Shown here piece after piece: positions 21,796 through 31,640 of a DNA stretch of 64,000 bases. Below the pieces are notes generated by a model that did no database searches, was not told where the DNA came from, and saw only the letters and a program-made list of their open reading frames with translations. Position numbers and translations under genes: made by a program. Position 1 is the first letter of the stretch; each line of letters starts with the position of its first letter. Origin of the DNA: Rhodanobacter sp. C03 (GTDB lineage Bacteria > Pseudomonadota > Gammaproteobacteria > Xanthomonadales > Rhodanobacteraceae); assembly GCF_002001175.1 (NCBI RefSeq), contig NZ_MUNT01000006.1:682001-746000 (forward strand), in the 5' to 3' direction.

Positions 21796-22524
21796 TCAGT
21801 TCCTCTGCCAATCGTCGGCCGCTTCGGCCTTGGCCTGCATCAGGTCGGCGTCGTTGCGGATGGTGCGCGGTACCAGCACGCGCGGCTCGATCGACACCGG
21901 CTCGTAGATCACCCGCTTCTGCTCGGGGTCGTAACGCACCTCGACATTGCCGATCAGCGGGAAGTCCTTGCGGAACGGATGACCGACAAAACCGTAGTCG
22001 GTGAGGATGCGGCGCAGGTCCGGATGGCCATCGTAGATGATGCCGTACAGGTCGAACGCCTCGCGCTCGAACCAGTTCACACCCGGCCACACCAGGATCA
22101 GCGACGGCACCACCGGCATGCTGTCGTCCGCGCAGAACACGCGCAGGCGCAGGCGGCGGTTGTGTTCGATCGACAACAGATGGACCACCGAGGCAAACCG
22201 ACGCGGCTCGTCGTTGCCGCGCGGGCGCCCGGCCCAGTCGAAACGCCCCATCGCCTGGCCTTCCACGCCACGTGAGAAACCGTCGCCACCGGCGGTGTTG
22301 GTTTCCCACTCGGTCTGGCCATAGCCGAGGTAGTCGACGCCGCACAGGTCGACCAGCTCGGAGAAGCGGAAGCCCGGCTCGTCGCGCAATGCAGTCGCCA
22401 CCGCGATCAGATCGGCGGCGGCCAGCTCGGCAGTGATTTCGTTGCGCTGCGTGCTGATGGTCAGCGTGTCGCCGAATCGCGCAGCAAGGCGTTCGGCCAG
22501 CGAGGTCGCAGGTGTGTCGGACAT
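21796..22524 (-). CDS. nuoC: NADH-quinone oxidoreductase subunit C
   Basis: 30-kDa-type peripheral subunit that holds the hydrophilic arm together at the NuoB/NuoD interface. It has 242 residues. The family signature [21 protein letters not shown] (core [18 protein letters not shown]) and [13 protein letters not shown] are clear. An Ala/Gly-rich insert at about 80-110 ([11 protein letters not shown]) is not part of the core fold. Only two bases separate its stop from the nuoD GTG. Confidence 0.98.
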   Translation of the reverse strand: MSDTPATSLAERLAARFGDTLTISTQRNEITAELAAADLIAVATALRDEPGFRFSELVDLCGVDYLGYGQTEWETNTAGGDGFSRGVEGQAMGRFDWAGRPRGNDEPRRFASVVHLLSIEHNRRLRLRVFCADDSMPVVPSLILVWPGVNWFEREAFDLYGIIYDGHPDLRRILTDYGFVGHPFRKDFPLIGNVEVRYDPEQKRVIYEPVSIEPRVLVPRTIRNDADLMQAKAEAADDWQRN

Positions 22525-22533
22525 ATCAGGGCC

Positions 22534-23081
<548 letters not shown>

Positions 23082-23091
<10 letters not shown>

Positions 23092-23438
23092 TCGAGCGCT
23101 CCCTTCTTCCACACGTAGGCAAAACCGATGACCAGCAGCAGCAGGAACAGCGCCATCTCGATCAGCGCGATGATGCCGATCTGCTGGAACACCACCGCCC
23201 ACGGAAACAGGAAGGCGATTTCCAGATCGAAAATGATGAACAGGATGGCGAGCAGGTAGTAGCGCACGTCGAAGCGCATGCGCGCATCTTCGAATGCCTC
23301 GAAGCCACACTCGTAGGGCGCGAGTTTTTCCGCCTCGGGACGGCTAGGCCCCACCAGCAGACCGACGGCCAGCAAGACCAGGCCGAGGCCGGTGGCAACG
23401 CCGATGAACAACAGAACGGGCCAGTATTCGGCAAGCAC
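23082..23438 (-). CDS. nuoA: NADH-quinone oxidoreductase subunit A
   Basis: First gene of the operon, a 118-residue membrane subunit (ND3 homologue) with three helices. The flexible loop [21 protein letters not shown] carries the conserved cysteine that senses the active/deactive transition in mitochondrial enzymes. Start codon is GTG at 23436-23438 with GGAGGTAA about eleven bases upstream. A probable promoter lies about 180 bases upstream. Confidence 0.98.
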
Positions 23439-23617
23439 GATGCAACTTACCTCCGCGCCATCAGGCGCATCAGTGACCGCGGGGGATAAACCCTGAACTC
23501 ACGGTCCGGCGACTTCGATTCGGCAGACCGGCACGACCATGGGTCGCCCAGCCACGTCTGCAGGCGTTGAAGCCGCAAGCGTCCGATGTTCCGCGAGATG
23601 AGTTCGCGAATCTCGCC

Positions 23618-23648
23618 ATTGTATCAGCGCGCATGGGTACAACGACAA
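23618..23648 (-). promoter_or_regulatory. Candidate promoter of the nuo operon
   Basis: On the minus strand TTGTCG (23643-23648) is followed 19 bases later by TACAAT (23618-23623), or 17 bases later by the overlapping GATACA. It would give a leader of about 175 bases before nuoA. The rest of 23439-23711 shows no gene; neither a tRNA-Leu nor secG, often found before nuoA in relatives, is present. Confidence 0.4.
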
Positions 23649-23711
23649 GCCTTGACGGCCGACGCCATGCGGATTATCGCCATGCGCTGCAGCCATGGCG
23701 TGGTGATGCCA

Positions 23712-24065
23712 TCACATGGTGTGGGTGGCGCGCTCGGAGGTCAGTGTGCCGGCGAGGATGTTCTCGATGCGGCTGCGTGCAGCTTCGGCGTCGCTGGACT
23801 CGTTGAAATGGATGCCAATACCGGCGGTGCGGTTGCCCTGTGCGCCCAGCGGACTGATCCAGACCACCTTGCCGACCACCGACAGTCGCTCGGTCTCCTC
23901 GGCCAGGGTCACCAGCAGCACCACTTCGTCACCCAGCGAATAAGCTTGTGCAGTTGGCGCGAACAGGCCGCCATGCTTGAGGAACGGCATGTACGCGTTG
24001 TACAGCGACGCCGCATCCTTGATTTTGAGTGAAATGATGCCCTGACGGGCAGCCACGGGTTTCAT
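23712..24065 (-). CDS. pilZ: Type IV pilus assembly protein PilZ
   Basis: Single-domain PilZ protein of 117 residues. ISLKIKDAASLYNAYMPFLK, GGLFAPT, VVWISPLGAQGNR and the terminal ERATHTM match the Pseudomonas/Xanthomonas PilZ subgroup required for pilus biogenesis. The c-di-GMP-binding RxxxR and D/NxSxxG motifs of other PilZ proteins are missing, as in that subgroup, which acts by binding the EAL domain of FimX and the ATPase PilB. In Pseudomonas pilZ follows holB directly; here a GGDEF-EAL gene and a deacetylase gene lie between. It is probably the last gene of that operon. Confidence 0.95.
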   Translation of the reverse strand: MKPVAARQGIISLKIKDAASLYNAYMPFLKHGGLFAPTAQAYSLGDEVVLLVTLAEETERLSVVGKVVWISPLGAQGNRTAGIGIHFNESSDAEAARSRIENILAGTLTSERATHTM

Positions 24066-24171
24066 GCTGAACTCCTGCCGGGCGATTCCGCCGCCCGCTC
24101 GATGGCGTTGATCTTAGACGCTGCGATCCACCGGCACCACTGCCGCCGTCGATGCAGGCTCTTGCGCAGCA

Positions 24172-27051
24172 TCAAGCATGGTCGACATGCCCGGACAGTA
24201 GCGACTGCCGCTCGTTCACCAGTCGCCCCCACGATGCCGGTGGCACCCAGCCAGCGACCCAGGCAGGAACCGCTTCGGCCGCCATCGGCCGGGAAATCGA
24301 AAAACCCTGCAACTGGTGGCAGCCCAGCGAGGCCAGCAGATCGCCCTGCTCTGCTGTCTCGACACCTTCGGCAATCACCGTCTTGGCCAGCATGCGCGCA
24401 GTGGTGATGACGCCGGCAGCAATGGCCATATTGCGTTCGTCGCTGAGGATGTCGCGCACGAAGCTCTGATCCAGCTTGATGTGCTCGATATCCAGCTGCT
24501 GGATGTGGCTCAGCGACGCACTGCCGGTGCCGAAATCGTCCAGACCGACGCGGATGCCGCGCCGCCGGCATTCCTCGATGACGATTTTCGCGCCGGCGTG
24601 ATCCATCGACGGACCGGTCTCGGTCACCTCGATCCCGAAGCCCACGTCCATCACGTCCGGATAAGCCTCCAGCACGGCGTCGATGTCGCTGAAGAAGGCC
24701 GGATGCAACAGGTGACGGGTGCTGATGTTGATCGATACCGGAATCGAGATGCCTTGCCGCATCCAGGCCTGGCAGCGGCGCAGCGCCTCATCCAGCACGT
24801 AACGGCCGATCGGCCGCGCCAATTGCGGGTCGTCCAGCACATGCATGAAGTTGGCGGGTTCGACCAGTCCCTGCTCGCCGTCATTCAGACGCAGCAGCGC
24901 TTCCATTCCGGCCACTCCATGCCGGCCAGGCAGTCCATCGATGAACACGATCGGCTGGAACATCAGCTGCAAGTGCGACTGTTGCAGGGCCTGGGCGATC
25001 CGTTCGCGCATCGCCTGCAGCCGCAGCTGCTCCAGCTCCATCACCGGTTCGTACAACGAACCGCGATCCTTGCCTGCTTCCTTCGCCGCATGCATCGCCA
25101 GATCCGCATGTCGCAACAGGCCCTCGGCATCGGACTCGTCGAGCGGAAACAGGGTCCAGCCGATGCTGGCGGACAGGCACAGCTGCTCGCCCATCAGGTT
25201 GAACGGGGCCCGCAGGGCCTGCAGGATACAGCGGCTGATCACATCGAGCTGTTCCTGACTGTCGAGGCCGGAGATCACCAGCGCGAACTCGTCGCCGCCG
25301 AAGCGGGCCAGCACGTCGGCTTCGCGCAACATGCCCAGGATCCGCGCCGAGGCCTCGGCCAGCACGCGATCGCCACCGCCATGCCCGATCGTATCGTTGA
25401 CGTTCTTGAAGCGGTCGAGATCGAGTACGCCGACAGCGAGCTGGAATTGCTCCCTGCTGGCGCGCATCCGTGCCTGCTCCAGCAGCTCGAACAACAGGCG
25501 TCGGTTCGGCAGACCGGTGACTGCATCGTAGAACGCCAGCCGTTCGACCCTGGCCTCGTGCATCTTCTGTTCCGTGATATCGCGCTGCTGCCACAAACGC
25601 CCCTGTGGCACGCCATCAATCCTGATCGGCACGAAGTCGCGCAGGTAGATGCGGCCATCCCGCATGGCGATCTCCTCACCCTCGACCGGCTCGCCGCGAC
25701 TGAGGATCTGCTGGATTCTTGCCACCTCGCGTTCGGGATCCTCATAAGTCGGTTTCAGGCAGGCATAGATCACCGCCACCGGCTGGTTCTCCAGTTCGGC
25801 TGGCGTCTCGGACAGGCCGAACAGCGTACAGAAAGCCTCATTGGCAAACTTCACGCGGTTGTCTTCGTCGATCACCAGGATGCCCGCGTACTGGTTCGAC
25901 AGGATGGTGCGGAAGTGGATCAGGTTGAGCCGAAGATTCTGTTCCGCAGCAACCCGCGCGGCGCGTGCGCGCTGCATCTGGATGCCGAGGCCAAGCTCGA
26001 CCGTCATTTCCGAAAAAACCTGGACCTCGACCGTGGTGAAGGCGTCTGCCCGGGCCGCACCAATCACGAATACACCGATGATCGCCCCATCCACCCGCAG
26101 CGGCAGCGCCAGCAATGCATGCACTCCCGCCATGTCGGACCCGGACGGCCAGTCCACACGCCCCGACGACAGCCGATGGCTGATCTGGGCCTGCCCTGTT
26201 GCCAAGGCCATCACAGCAGCCTCGTCGGCATGCCGGGTATCGTCCAGGTCGAGCCGGGCTTCCGTGCTTATCCCGGCAGCCAGTCCGTCATGGGCACACA
26301 GCTGCAAGGTTGCACCGGCATCTTCCGGCAGCAGACCGATCCAGGCTACCTGATATCCGCCGGTACGCCGCGCCACGCGGCAGGCCTCAGCCAGCAACAC
26401 CTGTTCGTCCACGCTGTGCGTGGCGAGCTTGATCATCTCGCTGAGCAAGCGCAGCGCGTGTCGCTGGCGTGCCTCGTCATGCACCGATTGCAGCAGCCGC
26501 ATCCGCTGTCCGTGCGCTTCCAGCCCCAGCCCGATGCTTGCCGCCGACTGCTGCAGCAACTCGATCATCTGCGGAGAAAAGAAGCTGGCGTGCGATGACC
26601 GTATCACCAGCGCAGCACACACCTCACCAAACTTCAGTACCGGGACGGCAATCGCCGAGGTCACTCCGTGCCGCAGGTAGGCCGGGCGGAACATTTCCAG
26701 GCCCGGCGTATGCCGGATATCGCTCTCCACCTGTGGTGCGCCCTGCCAGAACGCCGGTCGCGCGATGGAGAACGACATGCTTTCGGGATAGATATCGTCC
26801 ATGCCGGAGGCGACCCGTGCCGGCGCGATCCGCCGGAACCGACTGCTGTCGCGATCCAGTTCGCCCACCATCACGAAGCGCGCACCGATCCGACGCTCGA
26901 GTACCTCGATGACCGCCTCGTAAAGCACCGGCGGGTCGAGCGAGCGCACCAACAACTGGCCGATCTCGGACAGCGCCGCATAGAAGCTCTCGCTGGATGC
27001 GGCCGCCATGCCCGCATCGATCTGCATCGAGTTCTGATCCGGATTGTGCAT
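24172..27051 (-). CDS. GAF-GAF-PAS-GGDEF-EAL cyclic-di-GMP protein
   Basis: Predicted cytoplasmic sensor that makes and/or degrades c-di-GMP. From the ATG at 27049-27051 it has 959 residues: GAF about 20-180, a second GAF about 210-365, PAS about 375-495, GGDEF about 505-665 and EAL about 680-930. FGGDEF is intact and is preceded by an RxxD inhibitory site (READ). The EAL domain keeps EALLR, the EVTE glutamate, DDFGTG, the lysine in HIKLD and AEGVE, so it looks catalytically able. No membrane segment is seen. It differs from FimX (REC-PAS-GGDEF-EAL) in its N-terminus, but sits next to pilZ. Start uncertain; an in-frame ATG 37 codons upstream exists and no site has a strong ribosome-binding sequence. 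Confidence 0.9.
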   Translation of the reverse strand: MHNPDQNSMQIDAGMAAASSESFYAALSEIGQLLVRSLDPPVLYEAVIEVLERRIGARFVMVGELDRDSSRFRRIAPARVASGMDDIYPESMSFSIARPAFWQGAPQVESDIRHTPGLEMFRPAYLRHGVTSAIAVPVLKFGEVCAALVIRSSHASFFSPQMIELLQQSAASIGLGLEAHGQRMRLLQSVHDEARQRHALRLLSEMIKLATHSVDEQVLLAEACRVARRTGGYQVAWIGLLPEDAGATLQLCAHDGLAAGISTEARLDLDDTRHADEAAVMALATGQAQISHRLSSGRVDWPSGSDMAGVHALLALPLRVDGAIIGVFVIGAARADAFTTVEVQVFSEMTVELGLGIQMQRARAARVAAEQNLRLNLIHFRTILSNQYAGILVIDEDNRVKFANEAFCTLFGLSETPAELENQPVAVIYACLKPTYEDPEREVARIQQILSRGEPVEGEEIAMRDGRIYLRDFVPIRIDGVPQGRLWQQRDITEQKMHEARVERLAFYDAVTGLPNRRLLFELLEQARMRASREQFQLAVGVLDLDRFKNVNDTIGHGGGDRVLAEASARILGMLREADVLARFGGDEFALVISGLDSQEQLDVISRCILQALRAPFNLMGEQLCLSASIGWTLFPLDESDAEGLLRHADLAMHAAKEAGKDRGSLYEPVMELEQLRLQAMRERIAQALQQSHLQLMFQPIVFIDGLPGRHGVAGMEALLRLNDGEQGLVEPANFMHVLDDPQLARPIGRYVLDEALRRCQAWMRQGISIPVSINISTRHLLHPAFFSDIDAVLEAYPDVMDVGFGIEVTETGPSMDHAGAKIVIEECRRRGIRVGLDDFGTGSASLSHIQQLDIEHIKLDQSFVRDILSDERNMAIAAGVITTARMLAKTVIAEGVETAEQGDLLASLGCHQLQGFSISRPMAAEAVPAWVAGWVPPASWGRLVNERQSLLSGHVDHA

Positions 27052-27234
27052 ACGCGATGAATCGTCAGTGGATGGAATCAGCGATGACTGTTTCGATCTG
27101 AGAGACGTCCGGTCGGTTGGAATCGTTACCGGTTTTGGACGATGCTCCGGGCGTCGGCGCATTCACGCAGCCGTGCCGTCATGTTCCGCCACCTTTCCCC
27201 TGTCCTGCTCCCCTTGCCCGCCAAGCTAGCCCTG

Positions 27235-28227
27235 TCAACCGATCGATGCAAGGACGGCATCATCGTGATGGGTGATGGGTCGCAATTCGCACCAGCCCCA
27301 GTGGTCGAAGATCCACGGCGATGGCAGCGTCGATGCCAGTCTGGCGAACTGCGGTTGACCTGATATTTGAACCGTTGGCGCCAGTCGATAGCTGCCGTGC
27401 TGGTCGCGTTGCAATGGCGCATCGCGCCAGCTCCAGCTCTGCGTACCGGTCGGGCTGACGATGCTCAAGCGCAACCATGGCTGTAGCCAGACGGGCGGCT
27501 GCCACGGCAGGCTGGAGGACGAGGGTGCCACCACCTCGATATATCGCTCCGGTCGCGCAGCCAGACGACGCATGCGCTGACCGCTCAAGGCCATCTGGCT
27601 CGCATGCGCGCCAAGCGCCGCCTGCTTGCTCGCAGCCTGTTCGAGGGAGCCGCGGATCGCGATGAATCCGGCATCCAGCGCATGGCCGTGCACCAGATAC
27701 GTCAGCAATGGCGGCGGCTCGCCCTGCCCCGCCAACGCCAGCCGGACCAGCACGTGCGCTGCACTGTGATCAGGATGATGATCATCCAGCGCGGGCAGCG
27801 CGATCAGATTGGGCTGGAACCGGCCGATCGCCGCGGCCAGCGCGGGTACAGCCGTGCTTCCCGGCTGCAACAGACAGCCGGTAAGACCCATGTCCGGCCA
27901 ACCCATGCCTTCCAGTGCCGATTCCGGCAGATCCAGTCCTTGCAGCGCCTGCCGCATTTCCGCATGACGGCGCTGCCCCCAACGCTGCCGGTCGGCGTCG
28001 CGAATTCGCACGCGCCGCTCCAGCCAGCGTTGTGGCCACGGGTTGTTGTCGCCAGCAGTCAACAGCAGGATCCGGACTTCGCCGCCGGCAGCCCGTACCT
28101 GCTGGATCAGCAGGCCGGTGGCAATCGTCTCGTCATCCGGGTGCGGCGCCACCACCAGCAAGCGGGTCTTTCCGGAAAACGGCGGCCACCCGGGCAACGC
28201 GCGCGCGGCGACTTCCGTCAACGCCAT
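27235..28227 (-). CDS. PIG-L family N-acetyl-sugar deacetylase
   Basis: Zinc-dependent deacetylase of the LmbE/PIG-L fold. The start at the ATG at 28225-28227, overlapping the holB stop by ten bases, gives 330 residues. The metal-binding VVAPHPDDE motif is near residue 26 and the second site is DDHHPDHSAAH near 155. A C-terminal extension of about 110 residues (from 220) is rich in Trp and Pro and not part of the core; it may be a substrate-binding domain. The family acts on GlcNAc-linked substrates in cell-surface, thiol or antibiotic pathways; the substrate here is unknown. No signal peptide is visible. Confidence 0.85.
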   Translation of the reverse strand: MALTEVAARALPGWPPFSGKTRLLVVAPHPDDETIATGLLIQQVRAAGGEVRILLLTAGDNNPWPQRWLERRVRIRDADRQRWGQRRHAEMRQALQGLDLPESALEGMGWPDMGLTGCLLQPGSTAVPALAAAIGRFQPNLIALPALDDHHPDHSAAHVLVRLALAGQGEPPPLLTYLVHGHALDAGFIAIRGSLEQAASKQAALGAHASQMALSGQRMRRLAARPERYIEVVAPSSSSLPWQPPVWLQPWLRLSIVSPTGTQSWSWRDAPLQRDQHGSYRLAPTVQISGQPQFARLASTLPSPWIFDHWGWCELRPITHHDDAVLASIG

Positions 28228-29153
28228 TGCGCCAGCAGTTCCAGCAACAACAGATCGCCGCGCAACGGACCACGCAGGCCCTCGCGGGTACGATTGACCG
28301 CGTTGTACCAATGACCCAGTGCCTCGACGTCCAGTGCACTGGCGAGCGGCCCGGTACTTTCGGTAGCCCGTGCCCTGATCTCGTCGGCGGTGGCCTGGGC
28401 GGCAAACCACAGCCGCTGTGCCGGCTCGCTGTCCAGCCAGCGCTTGACCACCTCGGTCGGCTGACCGCGACCGGCGGCCAGCGCGGCCAGATCCTTGCGC
28501 ACTTCCAGCCGTCGATCGAGTGCGCCTTCCTGGGCCCAGGCATGCGCCAGACCCGGATTGCCGCTGGCGGCAGTGAGCGCAGCCGAAGGATCACGCACGT
28601 CCTCGGCCTGCAACCATGCCAAGGCGTCGGCAGTCGCCGGCAGCTGAAACTCGATCCGCTGGCAACGGCTGCGGATGGTCTGCGGCATGCGCCATGGCGC
28701 ATCGGCGAGCAGCAACAGCATGGTTTGCGCGGAGGGCTCCTCCAGCGTCTTCAGCAACGCGTTGGCGGCCGCCGTGTTCATCGTGTCAGCCGGATCGATC
28801 ATGGCTACCTGCCAACCACCGAACTGGCTGCGCATGGCCAGCCGCGCCGACAATTCACGGATCTGTTCGACCACGATCTCGCTGCGCTGCACGCCGTCCT
28901 TGCGCAAGCCGAAGCTCAGCGTGATCACATCCGGATGCGTGCCTGCCGTCATCAGCAGGCAGCTGCGGCAAGCACCGCAGGCTTCGCCATCGATCGGACG
29001 CTCGCATAACAGTCCGCGCATGAAGCGCTGGGCGAATGCGCGCTTGCCGAGGCCGGCGGCCCCGCACAGCAACAACGCATGCGGCAGCGCATCGCGCTGG
29101 CGTCGCCCCTGCAGCCGCAACCAGTGTTCCGCATGCCAGGGCATCGCGCTCAT
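28218..29153 (-). CDS. holB: DNA polymerase III delta' subunit
   Basis: Clamp-loader subunit that works with DnaX and HolA. The start at the ATG at 29151-29153, overlapping the tmk stop as ATGA, gives 311 residues. The AAA+ fold shows a P-loop-like GAAGLGKRAF, a zinc site CGACRSC, and NALLKTLEEP with the SRC arginine finger region (TIRSRCQR). The dnaX gene lies elsewhere in this window at 45865-47553. The usual tmk-holB-pilZ order is interrupted after holB. Confidence 0.95.
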   Translation of the reverse strand: MSAMPWHAEHWLRLQGRRQRDALPHALLLCGAAGLGKRAFAQRFMRGLLCERPIDGEACGACRSCLLMTAGTHPDVITLSFGLRKDGVQRSEIVVEQIRELSARLAMRSQFGGWQVAMIDPADTMNTAAANALLKTLEEPSAQTMLLLLADAPWRMPQTIRSRCQRIEFQLPATADALAWLQAEDVRDPSAALTAASGNPGLAHAWAQEGALDRRLEVRKDLAALAAGRGQPTEVVKRWLDSEPAQRLWFAAQATADEIRARATESTGPLASALDVEALGHWYNAVNRTREGLRGPLRGDLLLLELLAQWR

Positions 29154-29794
29154 GCCGTGGCCTCGAACAGATGATCCATTGCGGCCAGCGCCACCTGCAG
29201 CACGGCCGCTGGCGACTGACTGGCATCGATCGTGCGAAAGCGATCCGGCTCCGCCGCGGCGCGCTGGCGGTACGTCGCGCGCACACGCTCGAAAAAGCTG
29301 TCGGCTTCCACCTCGATGCGGTCCGCAGCGCCACGCCCCGCGGCGCGGGCACGCCCGGTCGCCACCGGCAGATCGAGCAGCAGGGTCAGGTCGGGCTTGA
29401 TACCCGCACAGGCCCACTGTTCCAGCACGGCTATGCGCGAGTCCGGCTGACCGCGACCACCGCCTTGATAGGCGTAGCTGGCATCAGCGAAACGATCACA
29501 GAGCACCCATTGGCCAGCACGCAGAGCCGGCTCGATCACTTCGTGCACCAGTTGCGCGCGCGAGGCGAACATCAACAGCAATTCGGTTTCGGCGGCCAGT
29601 TCGCGCTGCGCCGGATCGAGCACGATGGCGCGCACGGCTTCACCGACCCGGGTGCCACCGGGTTCGCGTGTCTGCACCAAGGCAATGCCGTGCTGCTCGA
29701 TGCATGCGCGCAGCCCGGCCAGCAGGGTGCTCTTGCCGGCACCCTCGCCACCTTCGAGCGTGATGAATTTTCCGCGTGCCGCGCTCATGGACAC
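29150..29794 (-). CDS. tmk: Thymidylate kinase
   Basis: Phosphorylates dTMP to dTDP. It has 214 residues. The P-loop GGEGAGKST at about 15-23, the DRF(A)DASYAYQGGGR substrate loop and the LID segment with arginines (RARAAGRG) are visible. It overlaps mltG upstream by ten bases and holB downstream by four, so the three genes are probably translated in sequence from one mRNA. Confidence 0.97.
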   Translation of the reverse strand: MSMSAARGKFITLEGGEGAGKSTLLAGLRACIEQHGIALVQTREPGGTRVGEAVRAIVLDPAQRELAAETELLLMFASRAQLVHEVIEPALRAGQWVLCDRFADASYAYQGGGRGQPDSRIAVLEQWACAGIKPDLTLLLDLPVATGRARAAGRGAADRIEVEADSFFERVRATYRQRAAAEPDRFRTIDASQSPAAVLQVALAAMDHLFEATA

Positions 29795-30816
29795 TGCTTC
29801 CGCTGGTAACAGTCGACGTTGCGATTGTGTTCCTCCAGCGTGCTGGAAAACGCATGGGCGCCGTCGCCACGGGCGACGAAGTAGAGCTCGGTGCCGGGCG
29901 CCGGGTGCAGGGCGGCCAGCAGCGCCGGCCGGCCCGGCAGTGCAATCGGCGTCGGCGGCAGGCCCGGTCGGGTATAGGTGTTGTACGGCGTGTCGGTGGT
30001 GAGATCGCTCTTGTGGATATTGCCGGCATAGTTCGCGCCCATGCCGTAGATCACGCTGGGATCAGTCTGCAGCAGCATGTGATTTTCCAGCCGCCGCACG
30101 AACACGCCGGCGATCCGCGAACGCTCATCGGCACGACCGGTTTCCTTCTCCACGATCGAGGCCAGGATCAGCGCGTCGTACGGCGTGGCCAGCGGCAGAT
30201 CCTTGTCGCGCCCAGGCCACAGCGCATCGAGCGTCTTGACCATGTCGACGTGTGCGCGCTTGAGGATGTCCAGATCGCTGTCGCCTTTCACATAGGCGTA
30301 AGTTTCCGGCAGGAAACGCCCTTCCGGTGCCTCGCCGGGTGCACCGATCTTCTGCATGATCGTCGCATCGTCCAGGCTGGCACTGTTGTGATCGAGCTTG
30401 TCGGCCTTGGCCAGCGCCTGGCGCAGATCCGCGAAAGTCCAGCCGTCCACGATGGTGAAGTTTCGCTGCAGCACCTTGCCAGCCGCCATGTTGGAGAGCA
30501 GCTGGCGCGGCGTGATGCCGACGGCCAGCGCGTACTCGCCGGCGTGCAACTTGCCGGCTACACGCATCTGTTCGGCCAGCAGTCGCCAGTACCACGGGCT
30601 GGCCGTGCTCAGCTTTCGCTGGTTCAGTTCGCCGACGATGTTTCTGAAGCTGGTGCCGCGACCGATATCGATGCTGTCGCCCTGCGTGGCCACCTGCAAC
30701 GGCGCATTGCTGAAGCGGCTGAAATCATTCCAGCCGTACAGCAGCGCGCCGGCAACCGCCAGCAGCATGAGCAGCATCCATGGCCATGCGCGTCCGCGCA
30801 TCGATCGGTGACTCAT
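29785..30816 (-). CDS. mltG: Endolytic murein transglycosylase MltG
   Basis: Inner-membrane YceG-family enzyme that cleaves nascent glycan strands and so sets their length. It has 343 residues. An N-terminal membrane helix (about 11-28) is followed by a periplasmic LysM-like part and the catalytic domain. The conserved glutamate is in SIVEKETG, and the QTDPSVIYG, PYNTYTRPGLPPTPI and LYFVARGDGAHAFS blocks are intact. It sits between pabC and tmk with short overlaps, the common gammaproteobacterial order. Confidence 0.96.
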   Translation of the reverse strand: MSHRSMRGRAWPWMLLMLLAVAGALLYGWNDFSRFSNAPLQVATQGDSIDIGRGTSFRNIVGELNQRKLSTASPWYWRLLAEQMRVAGKLHAGEYALAVGITPRQLLSNMAAGKVLQRNFTIVDGWTFADLRQALAKADKLDHNSASLDDATIMQKIGAPGEAPEGRFLPETYAYVKGDSDLDILKRAHVDMVKTLDALWPGRDKDLPLATPYDALILASIVEKETGRADERSRIAGVFVRRLENHMLLQTDPSVIYGMGANYAGNIHKSDLTTDTPYNTYTRPGLPPTPIALPGRPALLAALHPAPGTELYFVARGDGAHAFSSTLEEHNRNVDCYQRKQCP

Positions 30817-31640
30817 CCGCCCTGCTCCATCGAAAAACCGAGATTGTGCCAGTGCAGTTGCAGCTGGCGTGTGAGTGCGCCTGGCACATACGCCCGCTCA
30901 CCCAGTGAATGTACCGGCAGGATGCCGCGCACGCTCGAACTGAGAAAAACCTCGCTCGCCCCCAGCAGGGTATCCAGCATGAGTTCACCCACATGTGCCT
31001 GCGGATACATCGCCAGCACTTCGGCACGGCCCACGCCGGCCACCCCGCAACGATCCAGCGCCGGTGTCAGCAGCACGCCATCGACGACGGCAAACAGATT
31101 GGCCATGGTCGCTGAAATCACCCGGCCGCGGCTATCGCACAGCACACCTTCGGCGATCGCGGGATCGTCCCACTCGGCACGTGCCAGCACCTGTTCCAGC
31201 CGGTTGAGATGTTTCATGCCGGCTAGCAGCGGCTGTTCGGCCAGCCGGATAGCGCAGATGCGCATGCGTACGCCCTGCGCATACGCCGAATCCATGACCT
31301 GCGGCGGTGCGAAAGCTGCCACCACGCGCATCGGCTGCGGCGATACCGGCAACGCGTAACCGCGCTCGCCGACACCGCGGGTCACGGTGATGCGCACCAC
31401 GGCCAGCGGCATGTCGCGGATGACTTCCAGGGCCTCGCGCCACAGTTGCGCCGTATCAGGTGCCGGTATCCGCAGGCGTTCGCAGCTTTCGCTGAGCCGC
31501 TGCATGTGGCGTGACCACAACGGCGCCACGCCACCGACGAAACGGATGCTCTCGAACAGGCCATCGCCGTAGGCCAGCCCGCGATCCAGTGCCGGAACCC
31601 GATCGGCCGCCGCGCCGTCGATCAGCACGCGTGCGGTCAT
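30813..31640 (-). CDS. pabC: 4-amino-4-deoxychorismate lyase
   Basis: PLP-dependent class IV enzyme that releases pyruvate from aminodeoxychorismate to give p-aminobenzoate for folate. It has 275 residues. RGLAYGDGLFE at the N-terminus, MKHLNRLEQVLAR with the PLP lysine, and the GVLCDSRGRVISATMANLF segment (its core ending TMANLF) are family signatures. It shares its first base with the last base of the pabB stop region and overlaps mltG by four bases. folC, which also serves folate synthesis, lies at 59042-60322. Confidence 0.95.
   Translation of the reverse strand: MTARVLIDGAAADRVPALDRGLAYGDGLFESIRFVGGVAPLWSRHMQRLSESCERLRIPAPDTAQLWREALEVIRDMPLAVVRITVTRGVGERGYALPVSPQPMRVVAAFAPPQVMDSAYAQGVRMRICAIRLAEQPLLAGMKHLNRLEQVLARAEWDDPAIAEGVLCDSRGRVISATMANLFAVVDGVLLTPALDRCGVAGVGRAEVLAMYPQAHVGELMLDTLLGASEVFLSSSVRGILPVHSLGERAYVPGALTRQLQLHWHNLGFSMEQGG

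Noticed and set aside
21794-22345. N-terminal extension of NuoD giving a 601-residue protein
   Set aside because: The extension lies in nuoC read in another frame; the GTG at 21793 has a good ribosome-binding site and starts the conserved NuoD sequence.
23439-23711. Search for secG and tRNA-Leu, often upstream of nuoA in relatives
   Set aside because: No tRNA cloverleaf and no SecG-like frame is present; the small minus-strand open frame here has no ribosome-binding site or motif.
24316-26598. A 760-codon plus-strand open frame opposite the GGDEF-EAL gene
   Set aside because: Antisense shadow; the minus strand carries intact GGDEF and EAL motifs.
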